A DNA stretch of 64,000 nt from Streptomyces sp. AC550_RSS872 (lineage in GTDB: Bacteria > Actinomycetota > Actinomycetes > Streptomycetales > Streptomycetaceae): NCBI RefSeq assembly GCF_019049285.1, contig NZ_JAGMUL010000169.1, positions 162,047 through 226,046 on the forward strand. The letters are read 5' to 3'. Both the position numbers and the translations under genes were made by a program. The notes beneath the pieces are model-generated. The model did no database searches. It was not told the DNA's origin and saw only the letters and a list, made by a program, of their open reading frames with translations. Below are positions 40,232-49,555 of this stretch, piece by piece (position 1 is the first letter of the stretch; each line of letters opens with the position of its first letter).

Positions 40232-40290
40232 TTGACGCACCACGAGGCCCCTCGTAGCTTGTGCCAGCAAGCGCTTACTTGAAACGATTC
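40232..40290 (+). promoter_or_regulatory. Promoter and LacI-type operators of the sugar ABC operon
   Basis: TTGACG at 40232-40237 and TAGCTT at 40255-40260 are separated by exactly 17 bp, a near-consensus vegetative promoter. AAGCGCTT at 40269-40276 is a perfect palindrome at the expected start point, and GAAACGATTC at 40281-40290 is a second NAAnCGnTTN-type site. These are the classic core motifs of LacI-family sugar repressors, so substrate-induced expression is likely. No lacI-type gene is in the window. Confidence 0.65.
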
Positions 40291-40329
40291 ATGCAGTCGG
40301 CGATGACGCTGCGGGGAGGGGGCCCAACC

Positions 40330-41616
40330 ATGGGAACCAGCAGGAATGTTGAGAGGCGTACGATCCTGAAGGCGGCGGGGGCCTCCGCGGCCGTGGTCGG
40401 TCTGGGTGCGACCACCGCGTGCGGCGGCGACAGCGGTTCCGGCGACGGAACGGTGACGCTCCGTTACGCGTGGTGGGGTGGCGAGCCGCGCACCATCGCC
40501 ATCAAGAAGACGATCGAGCTCTTCGAGAAGAAGTACCCGAAGATCAAGATCAAGCCTGAATTCACGGACTACGAGGCGTTCTGGGAGAAGTTCCAGACCC
40601 AGGCCTCCGGCGGTAATCCGCCGGACGTTTTCCAGAATGCGGTCGGCTTCCTGCGCAAGTACGACAAGCGCGGTGTGCTGATGGATCTCAAGACGCAGGC
40701 GGACGCGGGCAATCTGAGCCTGGACAACTTCCGCAACGGGGTTCTGTCGGCCGGTCAGGCCGACGGCAAGCAGCTCGGCGTACCCGTCGGCGCCAACACC
40801 ATGGCGCTGGTCATCGACCGCAAGGCCTTCGAGAAGGCAGGCGTCGAGGCGAAGATGGGCTGGACCTGGGACGAGTACTTCGACGCGCTCCAGACGATCC
40901 AGGACAAGCTGAAGATCTCCGGTGACACCGGCTACTTCGGCATCATGTACCTCTACGACCTCTATCTGCGTCAGAACGGCAAGGCCTTCTTCACGGACAC
41001 CGATCTCGGCTTCACCGAGGACGATCTGACGCAGTGGTGGGAGGACGGCTACAAGCGCGTGCGGTCCGGGCTGGTCGCCGACCCGAAGAAGATCGAGCAG
41101 GTCAAGCCGAAGTCCGGTCTCTCGGCGGGCCTCGCCGCGTCCGAATTCACCTGGGACAACTTCTCCATCCGCTACGAGGGCGAGGGCGAGTCGGACTACG
41201 GCCTCGCGCCGATCCCCACCACGGACGGCAAGAACACCGGCCAGTACCTCGGGTCGCTGATGCTGAGCGCCTTCACCGGGACCAAGCACCCCAAGGAGGT
41301 CGCGCAGTTCATCGACTTCATGGTCCACGACCCCGAGGTCGGCAAGACCATGGGCTACGACCGCGGCATCCTCGCCACCACCGAACAGTACGAGGCGTTC
41401 ACGCCCGCCGACGACAACAACAAGGGTGTCAAGGCGTACGAGGAAGAGGTCGCCAAGGCCGGCGTCCTCGGCAAGATCACCCCGCATCCGTCCGGCGCCG
41501 ACGTCATCGAGGCGGCCTTCCTGCGCCTCGGCGGCGAGGTCGCCCAGGGCAAGACCAAGCCGGCCGACGCCGCCAAGGCACTGTTCAGCGAGGCCAAGGC
41601 CGCGTTCGCGGGCTGA
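40330..41616 (+). CDS. Sugar ABC transporter substrate-binding lipoprotein (Tat-type signal)
   Basis: A 428-residue family-1 solute-binding protein. The N-terminus has ERRTILKAAGASAAVVGLGA then TTAC, combining a twin-arginine-like signal with a lipobox, so a Tat-exported lipoprotein is predicted. The mature part (VTLRYAWWGGEPRTIAIKKT, GGNPPDVFQNAVGFLRKYDK, GWTWDEYFDALQ) is typical of oligosaccharide and uronate/rhamnose binders. ATG 40330 with GGGGAGGGGG upstream is preferred to GTG 40261 and ATG 40291, which would lie on or before the operators. First gene of a five-gene unit with two permeases, a YesL-like protein and a rhamnogalacturonan-lyase-like protein; no ATPase is encoded, so a shared MsiK-type ATPase is expected. 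Confidence 0.9.
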   Translation: MGTSRNVERRTILKAAGASAAVVGLGATTACGGDSGSGDGTVTLRYAWWGGEPRTIAIKKTIELFEKKYPKIKIKPEFTDYEAFWEKFQTQASGGNPPDVFQNAVGFLRKYDKRGVLMDLKTQADAGNLSLDNFRNGVLSAGQADGKQLGVPVGANTMALVIDRKAFEKAGVEAKMGWTWDEYFDALQTIQDKLKISGDTGYFGIMYLYDLYLRQNGKAFFTDTDLGFTEDDLTQWWEDGYKRVRSGLVADPKKIEQVKPKSGLSAGLAASEFTWDNFSIRYEGEGESDYGLAPIPTTDGKNTGQYLGSLMLSAFTGTKHPKEVAQFIDFMVHDPEVGKTMGYDRGILATTEQYEAFTPADDNNKGVKAYEEEVAKAGVLGKITPHPSGADVIEAAFLRLGGEVAQGKTKPADAAKALFSEAKAAFAG

Positions 41617-41630
41617 GGGGACGTACCACC

Positions 41631-42587
41631 ATGACGCTCGTCAAGGAAGCGCCCGCGCGCCCGGCCGGGAAGCGGTCCGCCGCTCCCGCCGCCGGGCGGC
41701 GCGGGCGGCGCCGCGAGAACCTCGCCGGCTATCTCTTCATGTCGCCGTGGATCGCGGGGTTCCTGCTGCTCACGGCGGGGCCGATGATCGCGTCGCTGTA
41801 CTACGCGTTCACCAGCTACAACCTCTTCACCCCGCCCCAGTGGGTGGGGCTGGACAACTTCACGACGATGTTCCAGGACCCGCGCTGGCAGAAGTCGGTC
41901 GAGGTCACGCTGAAGTACGTCGTCGTGGCCACGCCCCTGAAGCTGCTGCTCGCGCTCGGCGTCGCGCTGCTGCTCGCCCAGAAGCGGCGCGGACAGGGCC
42001 TGTACCGGGCCGCGTTCTACATGCCCTCGCTCATCGGTGCCAGCGTCTCCGTCGGCTTCGTGTGGCGGGCGCTGTTCTCGGACGACGCGATCGTGGACCG
42101 GGGGCAGAAGATCTTCGGACTCGACGTGGGCGGCTGGATCGGCAACCCGGACTACGTCATCTACGCCCTGGTGGCCCTCAGCATCTGGCAGTTCGGCGCG
42201 CCCATGGTCATCTTCCTGGCCGGCCTCAAGCAGGTCCCGCAGGAGCTGTACGAGGCCGCCGAGGTGGACGGGGCCGGTCCGCTCAGGCGGTTCTGGAACA
42301 TCACGCTGCCGATGATCTCCCCGGTGCTGTTCTTCAACGTGCTGCTGGAGTCCATCCACGCGTTCCAGGTGTTCGGCTCCGCCTATGTCGTCTCCGACAC
42401 CCGCTGCGGGCCCGCCGACGCCACGCTCGTCTACACCTGTTACCTCTACCAGAAGGGCTTCAAGGAGGCCCAGATGGGCTTCGCCTCCGCGATGGCCTGG
42501 ACGCTGGTGATCGCGGTGGCGCTCGTCACAGCGGTCCTGTTCTGGTCGCAGAAGAAGTGGGTGCACTACGAGGAGGCCGCCAAGTGA
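41631..42587 (+). CDS. Sugar ABC transporter permease (MalF/LplB/UgpA type)
   Basis: A 318-residue inner-membrane permease with six helices after a basic N-terminal tail (GKRSAAPAAGRRGRRRENLA). The ATPase-docking EAA loop reads YEAAEVDGAGPLRRFWNITL at about 211-230. ATG 41631 is 15 nt after the lipoprotein stop. The stop overlaps the next permease gene by 4 nt (GTGA). It pairs with the downstream permease to form the transport channel. Confidence 0.92.
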   Translation: MTLVKEAPARPAGKRSAAPAAGRRGRRRENLAGYLFMSPWIAGFLLLTAGPMIASLYYAFTSYNLFTPPQWVGLDNFTTMFQDPRWQKSVEVTLKYVVVATPLKLLLALGVALLLAQKRRGQGLYRAAFYMPSLIGASVSVGFVWRALFSDDAIVDRGQKIFGLDVGGWIGNPDYVIYALVALSIWQFGAPMVIFLAGLKQVPQELYEAAEVDGAGPLRRFWNITLPMISPVLFFNVLLESIHAFQVFGSAYVVSDTRCGPADATLVYTCYLYQKGFKEAQMGFASAMAWTLVIAVALVTAVLFWSQKKWVHYEEAAK

Positions 42588-43456
42588 CCACCGCCCCCAG
42601 CCCTGCCCTGCGCACCGCGAACGAGCGGCGGCGCTTCGGCTCGATCGCCTGGCACGTGGGTGCGCTCGCCGTCCTCGCGGTCGTCCTCTATCCCGTGATC
42701 TGGGTGGTCGGCGCCTCGTTCAAGCCGAGCAAGGACATCATCGCCAGCCTCGACCTGCTGCCCACCAGGCCGGTCTGGGCGAACTTCTCCGGACTCGCCG
42801 ACGGCATCTCCGGCATCTCCATCAGCAGCTTCTTCTGGAACTCACTGATGTACGCCTGCCTCGCCGTGGCCGGTGTCGTCCTCTCCAGCTCGCTGACCGC
42901 GTACGCCTTCGCCAAGATCCGGTTCGCCGGGCGGAACCTGCTCTTCACGCTGATGATCGGCACGCTGCTGCTGCCTTACCACGTGCTGCTCATTCCGCAG
43001 TACGTGCTCTTCCGCAACCTCGAACTCACCGACACCCTGGTGCCGCTGGTCGCCGGAAAGTTCCTGGCCACGGAAGCCTTCTTCGTGTTCCTGATGGTGC
43101 AGTTCATGCGGGGACTGCCGCGTGAGCTGGACGAGGCCGCCAAGCTCGACGGCTGCGGGCATCTGCGCACCTACTGGTCGATCGTGCTGCCGCTGAGCCG
43201 GCCCGCGCTCATCACCAGCGCGATCTTCACCTTCATCAACGCCTGGAACGACTTCATGGGGCCGCTGATCTACCTGAACACCCCCGAGAAGTACACCGTC
43301 TCGCTCGGCCTGATGATGTTCCGCGACCAGGAGGGCATCTCCAACTACGGCAGCATGATCGCGATGTCGCTGGTGGCGCTGGTGCCGGTCATCGCCTTCT
43401 TCATGGCCTTCCAGCGCTATCTCATCGACGGTATGGCGACGTCCGGACTGAAGTGA
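42584..43456 (+). CDS. Sugar ABC transporter permease (MalG/LplC/UgpE type)
   Basis: A 290-residue inner-membrane permease, six predicted helices. The EAA loop is DEAAKLDGCGHLRTYWSIVL at about 184-203, followed by INAWNDFMGPLIYLN, a typical MalG-like segment. GTG 42584 overlaps the preceding stop. Second membrane subunit of the importer. Confidence 0.92.
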   Translation: MTTAPSPALRTANERRRFGSIAWHVGALAVLAVVLYPVIWVVGASFKPSKDIIASLDLLPTRPVWANFSGLADGISGISISSFFWNSLMYACLAVAGVVLSSSLTAYAFAKIRFAGRNLLFTLMIGTLLLPYHVLLIPQYVLFRNLELTDTLVPLVAGKFLATEAFFVFLMVQFMRGLPRELDEAAKLDGCGHLRTYWSIVLPLSRPALITSAIFTFINAWNDFMGPLIYLNTPEKYTVSLGLMMFRDQEGISNYGSMIAMSLVALVPVIAFFMAFQRYLIDGMATSGLK

Positions 43457-43475
43457 AGGGGCTGAGGCGGTCACC

Positions 43476-44090
43476 ATGGCGCAAGCACGCGTGAAGGCCC
43501 GCGCACCGCGCAAGGAGTCCCGGCGCAAGGAGCCCGTGTTCGGCGAGCGCTTCGCGGTCTTCGCCGAGGCCCTGCTCACCGGCGTGTGGATCGCCGTGGC
43601 CTGTCTCGGGGTCGTCACCTACCCCGCGGCCTTCGCGGCCGGCGCGCGGCATCTGCGGCGCCGTATCGCCCACGAGGGCGGCGGCCTGCGGGAGTTCGGC
43701 GCGGACTTCCGGGCGGCCGTGCGCGGCGGGTGGGTCGTCGGGCTCGCCGGGTGGGCTGTCGCCGTCGCGGTCCGGGTGGACGTCATGGCCGCGCGGGCCG
43801 GGATTCCCGGGGGGCCGCTCGTCGGAGCCGTCGGCGTCTTCGCGCTCATCGCCGCGACCGTCGCCCTGCTGCGGGCGGCTGCCGTCTGGACGCCGGGCGC
43901 GGCCTGGCGGGCCCTGCTCGCGGACGCCGGGCGGCGGACCGTGCTCGATCCCGCCGGGTCCTTCCTGGTCGTCTGCGGACTGGCCGTCGTGGCCCTGTCC
44001 GCCTGGTTCGTCCCGCCGCTTGCGGTCCCCGTCCTGGGGGCCGTCGCGGCGGCCGCCGTCGCCGTGGAGGAGCGCCACCGGCACCGCTGA
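43476..44090 (+). CDS. YesL-like (DUF624-type) membrane protein
   Basis: A 204-residue membrane protein with a basic N-terminus and about five helices (FAEALLTGVWIAVACLGVVT, WVVGLAGWAVAVAVRVDVMA, VGVFALIAATVALLRAAAVW, GSFLVVCGLAVVALSAWFV). Size, topology and position after two sugar permeases resemble YesL/DUF624 proteins found in pectin and rhamnogalacturonan operons of Bacillus. The sequence match is loose, so the family call is tentative. ATG 43476 lies 19 nt after the permease stop. Confidence 0.6.
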   Translation: MAQARVKARAPRKESRRKEPVFGERFAVFAEALLTGVWIAVACLGVVTYPAAFAAGARHLRRRIAHEGGGLREFGADFRAAVRGGWVVGLAGWAVAVAVRVDVMAARAGIPGGPLVGAVGVFALIAATVALLRAAAVWTPGAAWRALLADAGRRTVLDPAGSFLVVCGLAVVALSAWFVPPLAVPVLGAVAAAAVAVEERHRHR

Positions 44091-44202
44091 CGCGCGGTGC
44101 CCTCGCACCAGGTCGGCGCCCGGGGCGCCGCACCTCTCGCTGTCATGCCCCTGACTATCCACCCCTCGCATCCCCCGTACGGAAGGAAAGGCTGGACTTC
44201 TC

Positions 44203-46938
44203 ATGTCTCCCATCCCCCGTAGGTCCATCCTCAAGGCGGCCGCCGTCGCCGGAGCCGCCGCGCAGTTCAGCTGGGCGCCAGGAGCCAAGGACGCGCAGGC
44301 CGCCCCCAGAGCCGCCGGGGCCGACGAAGGTCCCGTGACCCTGGACTGGCTGGAGGACGGCGGCCTGGGCGCCGCGCCCGGCTCCACCGTCGGCGTGCCC
44401 TGGCCGAAGGGCGCGTACCAGGAGGACCAGACCTTCGCGCTCACGGACGCCGACGGCAAGTCCGTGCCCGTGCAGACCTGGCCGCTCGCCTACTGGCCCG
44501 ACGGCTCCCTCAAGTGGACGGCCCACGCGGTGAGTTCGGGCAACGGCAAGCTCACCCTCGCCGCCGGCGCCGCCGCCGTACCGGAGAAGAAGGTCACCGT
44601 CGACAAGAGCGGTGGGACGATCGACGTCTCGACCGGCGTCATCACGGCGAAGATCGGCAAGTCCGGCGCCACCCTCGTCAAGTCGGTCACCCGTGGCTCC
44701 ACGGAGATCGCCAGGAACGGCCGCCTGGTGCTGATCCGCCAGCCCGAGATCGAGGACGAGGACCAGGGCGCGGTCAGGACCGAGCGCTTCGAAGGGGCCA
44801 TCTCGAAGGTCGAGGTCGAGCAGGAGGGCCCCGTCCGCGCGGTCGTCCGCATCGACGGCAAGCACCGCAAGGGCAGCCGCAGCCGGCTCCCCTTCTCCAT
44901 CCGCCTCTACTTCTACGCGGGCGCCGACTCCTTCCGCATGGTGCACACCATCACCTACGACGGCACCCAGGAGCCCGGCAAGGCCGGCGGCGACTTCATC
45001 CGCGGCATCGGCGTGCGCTTCACCGTGCCGATGCGGGACCAGTCCTACGACCGCCACATCCGCATCGGCGGCGACGGCACCGGACTGCTCCGCGAGGCCG
45101 TCAAGGGCATCACCGGACTGCGCCGCGACCCGGGGGCCGCCGTACAGGCCGCGCAGTTCGCGGGGGAGAAGCTGCCCGATCCGTCCACGTGGGACCAGCG
45201 GGTCACCACCCGGCTCCAGTACATCCCCGAGTGGGGCGACTACACCCTCTCCCAGCTCTCCGCCGACGGCTTCACCCTGCGCAAGCGGACGAAGAAGGGC
45301 TACGGCTGGATCGGCGCCGGCGGCGGCAAGCGGGCCTCCGGTTTCGGATACGTCGGTGGCGTCAGCGGCGGACTCTCCTTCGGGCTGCGGGACTTCTGGG
45401 AGAAGTTCCCCGCCCAGCTCGACATCCGCGACGCCCACACCGACGCGGCCGAGGTCACCATGTGGCTCTGGTCGCCCGAGGCGCAGCCCATGGACCTGCG
45501 CTTCTACCACGACGGCATGGGCCAGGACACCTACCCCGAGCAGCTCGAAGGACTCAACATCACCTACGAGGACTACGAGCCGGAGTTCGGCACGCCGTAC
45601 GGCATCGCCCGTACGTCGGAGCTGTTGTTCTGGGCCAACGAGTCCACGCCCTCACCGCAAGCCCTGGCCCAGCAGGTCGAGGCCGTACGGGTGCTGCCGC
45701 AGCTCGCCGCCCCGCCCCAGCAGCTCATCAAGGCCAAGGTCTTCGGCCCGGGCCTGTACTCCGAGCCCGACCGCTCCACGCCGGCCAAGGCGAAGATCGA
45801 GGACCACCTGGACTTCCTCTTCACCTACTACAAGGACCAGGTGGAGCAGCGCCGTTGGTACGGCTTCTGGGACTACGGCGACATCATGCACACCTACGAC
45901 ACCGTCAGGCACCAGTGGCGGTACGACATCGGCGGCTACGCCTGGGACAACTCCGAGCTCTCGCCGGACCTCTGGCTCTGGTTCGCGTATCTGCGCTCCG
46001 GCCGTGCGGACATCTTCCGGTTCGCCGAGGCGATGACCCGGCACACCGGTGAGGTCGACGTCTACCACCTCGGCGAATGGGCCGGCCTCGGCACCCGGCA
46101 CGGCGTGCAGCACTACGCCGACAGCGCCAAGCAGCAGCGGATCGCCAACACCACGTATCGCCGCTACTACTACTTCCTCACGGCGGACGAGCGGGTCGGC
46201 GACCTCATGCACGCCAACGTCGACTCCGACGAGACGTTCCTGGTCCTCGACCCCATCCGCAAGATCCGCACCGAGCCGTACACCCCCGACCGGCACGCGC
46301 TGTCGATCGGCTTCGGCACGGACTGGAGCGGGCTCGTGTCGGCCTGGCTGACGGAGTGGGAGCGCAAGGGCCCGAAGTGGGAGAAGGCCAAGGCGCGGGT
46401 ACTGTCGACGATGGAGACCATCGCCGCCCAGCCGAACGGGTTCGTGCAGGGCACGGGGCTGTACGACCTCGACACGGGGAGGTTCGCGGTCGCCGCGACG
46501 CCGGTGGTGGGTGTCTCCCACCTGTCCGCCGTGTTCGGGCTCAACGAACTGTGTGCCGAGCTCATCGACCTCGTCGACATGCCGAAGTTCAACGAGGCGT
46601 ACTTCGACTACTGCCGCTACTTCAACGCCACCAAGGCCGAGCAGGCGGCGCGTTACGGCTCCAACTTCGGTTCACTGCTGCTCTTCCAGGGGCACTCGCG
46701 CCTCGACGCGTACGCCGCCGTGCAGACCGGGGACGAGAAACTGGCCAAGCGGGCGTGGGAGAAGTTCTACAACTCCGACGGGTACAAGGAGTCGGCGCCC
46801 TGGAGGACGGAGAAACTGAGCGGGCCTGACGCATTGGTGCCGGGTAGTGAGGCGGCGTGGGTGTCGACGAACGACACGGCGCTGTACGGGCTGGCCGCCA
46901 TTGAGAATCTGGCGTTGCTGGGGGACAAGATGCCGTAG
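44203..46938 (+). CDS. Tat-exported rhamnogalacturonan-lyase-like protein (PcRGLX/YetA type)
   Basis: A 911-residue secreted protein. The twin-arginine signal is IPRRSILKAAAVAGAAAQF, cleaved near AQA|AP. The layout fits the PcRGLX/YetA group: an N-terminal beta domain (VGVPWPKGAYQEDQTFALTD, VQTWPLAYWPDGSLKWTAHA), a central super-sandwich-like domain to about residue 470, and a C-terminal helical barrel with WYGFWDYGDIMHTYDTVRHQ, DIGGYAWDNSELSPDLWLWF and HYADSAKQQRIANTTYRRYY. Characterised members cleave rhamnogalacturonan from pectin. The adjacent sugar importer and YesL-like gene agree with that role. The family is recalled, not searched; substrate specificity is inference. Confidence 0.75.
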   Translation: MSPIPRRSILKAAAVAGAAAQFSWAPGAKDAQAAPRAAGADEGPVTLDWLEDGGLGAAPGSTVGVPWPKGAYQEDQTFALTDADGKSVPVQTWPLAYWPDGSLKWTAHAVSSGNGKLTLAAGAAAVPEKKVTVDKSGGTIDVSTGVITAKIGKSGATLVKSVTRGSTEIARNGRLVLIRQPEIEDEDQGAVRTERFEGAISKVEVEQEGPVRAVVRIDGKHRKGSRSRLPFSIRLYFYAGADSFRMVHTITYDGTQEPGKAGGDFIRGIGVRFTVPMRDQSYDRHIRIGGDGTGLLREAVKGITGLRRDPGAAVQAAQFAGEKLPDPSTWDQRVTTRLQYIPEWGDYTLSQLSADGFTLRKRTKKGYGWIGAGGGKRASGFGYVGGVSGGLSFGLRDFWEKFPAQLDIRDAHTDAAEVTMWLWSPEAQPMDLRFYHDGMGQDTYPEQLEGLNITYEDYEPEFGTPYGIARTSELLFWANESTPSPQALAQQVEAVRVLPQLAAPPQQLIKAKVFGPGLYSEPDRSTPAKAKIEDHLDFLFTYYKDQVEQRRWYGFWDYGDIMHTYDTVRHQWRYDIGGYAWDNSELSPDLWLWFAYLRSGRADIFRFAEAMTRHTGEVDVYHLGEWAGLGTRHGVQHYADSAKQQRIANTTYRRYYYFLTADERVGDLMHANVDSDETFLVLDPIRKIRTEPYTPDRHALSIGFGTDWSGLVSAWLTEWERKGPKWEKAKARVLSTMETIAAQPNGFVQGTGLYDLDTGRFAVAATPVVGVSHLSAVFGLNELCAELIDLVDMPKFNEAYFDYCRYFNATKAEQAARYGSNFGSLLLFQGHSRLDAYAAVQTGDEKLAKRAWEKFYNSDGYKESAPWRTEKLSGPDALVPGSEAAWVSTNDTALYGLAAIENLALLGDKMP

Positions 46939-46949
46939 GGGGTGGTTCG

Positions 46950-47006
46950 GTTCGTGGGGAACTGCGGGTCAGTTGTGGCTGGTCGCGCAGTTCCCCACGC
47001 CCCTGG
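46950..47006 (+). terminator. Hairpin terminator built from an inverted family-A repeat
   Basis: GTGGGGAACTGCG at 46954-46966 pairs perfectly with CGCAGTTCCCCAC at 46986-46998. The right half (TGGTCGCGCAGTTCCCCACG) is the reverse complement of the dispersed family-A repeat, so here the repeat occurs in inverted duplicate and makes a strong stem. It lies between convergent genes. Confidence 0.65.
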
Positions 47007-47014
47007 CGGGTGTT

Positions 47015-49453
47015 TCAGTGCATGTTGCCCAAGAAGTCCCGCATCCTTCGGGCATCCCTGAGGCGCTGCTCGTACGTTGCTCCGATGGCCAGCAGCAGGA
47101 GACCGGCGAGGGCCGGCGGCACCCAGCGGGGGAGGGCGTCGGTCACCTGGACGATGTACGGGGCGAGTTCGTGCAGGGCGTCCAGGGCGAGGACGGTGCC
47201 CCCGAGGACCAGGGGTGCCTGGAGGTGGTGGCGGGCGCCCAGGAGGGTGATGGCCAGGGCGGCGAGGCCGAGGAGCAGCGGGCGCGTCCAGTTCGGGTCG
47301 CCCCACGCCGTGACGAGGCTCGGCAGGAGCGTGGCGGCGAGGCCGGGGCCGTACGCCGTCCAGGACGAGGCCTGTGGGTCGCGGCGCCGGCGGAGGGCGC
47401 CGACGAGCAGGGCCGGGACGGTGACCGGCAGTGTGTACGCCTCGGGCGTGCCGACGTCCCAGGCCGCCAGGCGCACCCAGGTGGCCAGGACGAAGAGCGC
47501 GGCGGAGGCGTAGGCGACGGGGCGGCGGTCGGCGCGGATCGCCGTACCGGCGGTGATCACGCCGCACAGTGCCAGGACCAGGGCGAGCATCGGCAGGTCG
47601 GCCGAGGCCGCGGCCAGTCCGAGGGCCAGCAGTCCGGCGAGCGCTCCGGTGACTTCGACCGGGATCGTCGTCGGCGAACTCCCGAGCCGTGCCGCGAGCA
47701 AGGCCGCCGCCACCGGGACCGTCAGGACCAGCAGCGCGGTGTACTGCGGATGCCAGTCGGCCGCTGCGCCTGTGGCACAGGCGAGCATGGCGGCGTACGC
47801 GAGTGCGGTCGGGGCCGTGACCGGGGCGAGGCGCGGCTTCCAGGAGGCGGCCGCGAACAGTGCCGTGAGAGCGGAGAGCGCGGCGAGGGTGGCGGGCTCG
47901 CCGGTCAGGGAGAGGAAGGCGAGGGTGAGGGAGGTGAGGACGGCGAGTGTCGTGGCGGTCGGGCCAGGGGCGGGGAAGCCGATGGCGGGGGCCGCGGCCG
48001 GCTGAGGGGCCGGTTCCGTCTCCGCGCGCTCGGACGGTCGGAGCCGGGCGGCTGCCGCGAGCGTGCCGGCCGACGTGAGGCCGAGGGCCACCAGGCCTGC
48101 CACGTACGGGACTTCGAGCACCGACGGAAGCACCAGCGCGGTCGCCCAGGCCAGCACCAGCACACCGGTCAGGGCCCGGGGCCGCCAGACCGCGTCGCGG
48201 ACAGCGAGGACCAGGACGACGGCGACGACCGCCAGGACCACGGGCACCGCTTCCGCATGAGGCGGCCATGGCGCGGACACCGTCACGGCCGCGCGCACGT
48301 CACCCGGCGCCCCGGACCACACCTCCCCCGCCCACGCGACCGGACCCAGCAACATGACACCCACCAGGGGCAGCGTCCAGAGCAGGGCGAGTCCCTGTAC
48401 GGCGAGGGAGGCCCGGGTCAGCCCCAGCCGTACCGTCGCCGGCAGCCGGTCCACCCGTACCGCCGCCAACAGGGCGATCCCGCACACCAGATACGCCGGA
48501 ACCGTCCATGCGTCCGGCAGCACGGAGCGAGCCGTGCCGCCGGCCGCGGCGACCGTGAGGAGGCCGGCGGTCACGGCGAGCCCAGCCGCCTGCTTCTCGG
48601 CGACCGGCTGACACGCAGCCGTCAGCGCGATGCCGGCGGCGAAGAGGAGGAGCGCCGCCGCACGGGCGGCGGCGCTCGGGCCGGTGGCCGTCCAGGACAG
48701 CCAACCGGCGGCACACACGCCCCACGCGCCCATGCCGTACGCACCGATCATCGCGGTGATCCGTACGGGCTTCGCGGGCACCCGGAGCGTCACACCCGTG
48801 TCGAGTCCGGCCGTCACCAGCACGGCGGCCGTGATCCCGTACGGGCCCGTGTCCGCCGCCACTGCCCAGAGAGTCAGGGGCAGTTGGGCGGTGACCAGGG
48901 CGGCGGGCAGGGGCAGACGCAGCGTGGAGGTGCGCGGCAGCAGGGCGTACGCCGTCCACAGGGCCGCCAGCGCCGCCGAAGCGGCCGCGACGTAACCCGT
49001 GGCGTCCACGTCGGTCAGCGCGACCTCGTGCAGGGCGTACGCGTCGAGCACGGTCAGCGCGAGCCCGAGGCCCGCCACCGACTCGGCCGTCGACCGCAGC
49101 CCGTGCTTCACCAGCGGCACCGGCGCGGCCAGCACCGCCACCGTGATCCCGCCGAGCACCAGGGCCCGCCCGGTGATCCCCAGGTGTCCCCAGCTGACCA
49201 GCGTGAACGCCATCGCGGCGATGGTGAGCAGGACACCGCCGAGCACCAGCAGCACGTTCTGGACCCGGGGCGCCGAGGCCTCGGGGTGCCGGGGTATGAC
49301 CGGCGCTGGGGCCGTGGTCGGCATGGCCGCCGCGTGCAGGGCTGTGACCAGCCAGGCGCGGCGGTGCAGCAACTGGGCGCGGCGGGCGTCCAGTTGGCGC
49401 AGCTCGAGGTCGAGGAGCCGCAACTCCTCGGCCGGTGGCGGAATGTGCGTCAT
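47015..49453 (-). CDS. Large polytopic membrane protein of unknown function
   Basis: An 812-residue protein with about 25 hydrophobic segments almost end to end after residue 70. The N-terminal cytoplasmic part (EELRLLDLELRQLDARRAQL) is a short coiled coil, and the C-terminus (GATYEQRLRDARRMRDFLGN) is a charged helix. ATG 49453 was chosen as the first start giving the Glu/Leu coiled coil; a longer open frame to 49945 overlaps the divergent SRPBCC gene and lacks support. No transporter, transferase or respiratory motif is recognisable. Streptomycetes carry several such integral membrane proteins of unknown function. Confidence 0.8.
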   Translation of the reverse strand: MTHIPPPAEELRLLDLELRQLDARRAQLLHRRAWLVTALHAAAMPTTAPAPVIPRHPEASAPRVQNVLLVLGGVLLTIAAMAFTLVSWGHLGITGRALVLGGITVAVLAAPVPLVKHGLRSTAESVAGLGLALTVLDAYALHEVALTDVDATGYVAAASAALAALWTAYALLPRTSTLRLPLPAALVTAQLPLTLWAVAADTGPYGITAAVLVTAGLDTGVTLRVPAKPVRITAMIGAYGMGAWGVCAAGWLSWTATGPSAAARAAALLLFAAGIALTAACQPVAEKQAAGLAVTAGLLTVAAAGGTARSVLPDAWTVPAYLVCGIALLAAVRVDRLPATVRLGLTRASLAVQGLALLWTLPLVGVMLLGPVAWAGEVWSGAPGDVRAAVTVSAPWPPHAEAVPVVLAVVAVVLVLAVRDAVWRPRALTGVLVLAWATALVLPSVLEVPYVAGLVALGLTSAGTLAAAARLRPSERAETEPAPQPAAAPAIGFPAPGPTATTLAVLTSLTLAFLSLTGEPATLAALSALTALFAAASWKPRLAPVTAPTALAYAAMLACATGAAADWHPQYTALLVLTVPVAAALLAARLGSSPTTIPVEVTGALAGLLALGLAAASADLPMLALVLALCGVITAGTAIRADRRPVAYASAALFVLATWVRLAAWDVGTPEAYTLPVTVPALLVGALRRRRDPQASSWTAYGPGLAATLLPSLVTAWGDPNWTRPLLLGLAALAITLLGARHHLQAPLVLGGTVLALDALHELAPYIVQVTDALPRWVPPALAGLLLLAIGATYEQRLRDARRMRDFLGNMH

Positions 49454-49555
49454 GCGTGGAGTGTGGCCCGCGTCACGCCGTACGGCATGAGTGCGGGTAC
49501 TCAGAACGTACTCAGACGCAGGGGGAAACCCGCTGCACAGGGGCAGACTCGTGCC

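Larger units (their letters stand above)
39776..40329. other. 550-bp region between tRNA-Val and the sugar ABC operon
   Basis: Contains the tRNA terminator (39784-39817), a GC-rich stretch with many short imperfect repeats of GCCGGGTCGCGYCGG type around 39880-39985, and the operon promoter and operators at 40232-40290. I find no supported gene in it. Confidence 0.6.

Noticed and set aside
40261..40330. GTG 40261 or ATG 40291 as start of the sugar-binding lipoprotein
   Set aside because: Both would add residues before the twin-arginine signal and lie on the promoter or operator; ATG 40330 has a strong ribosome site.
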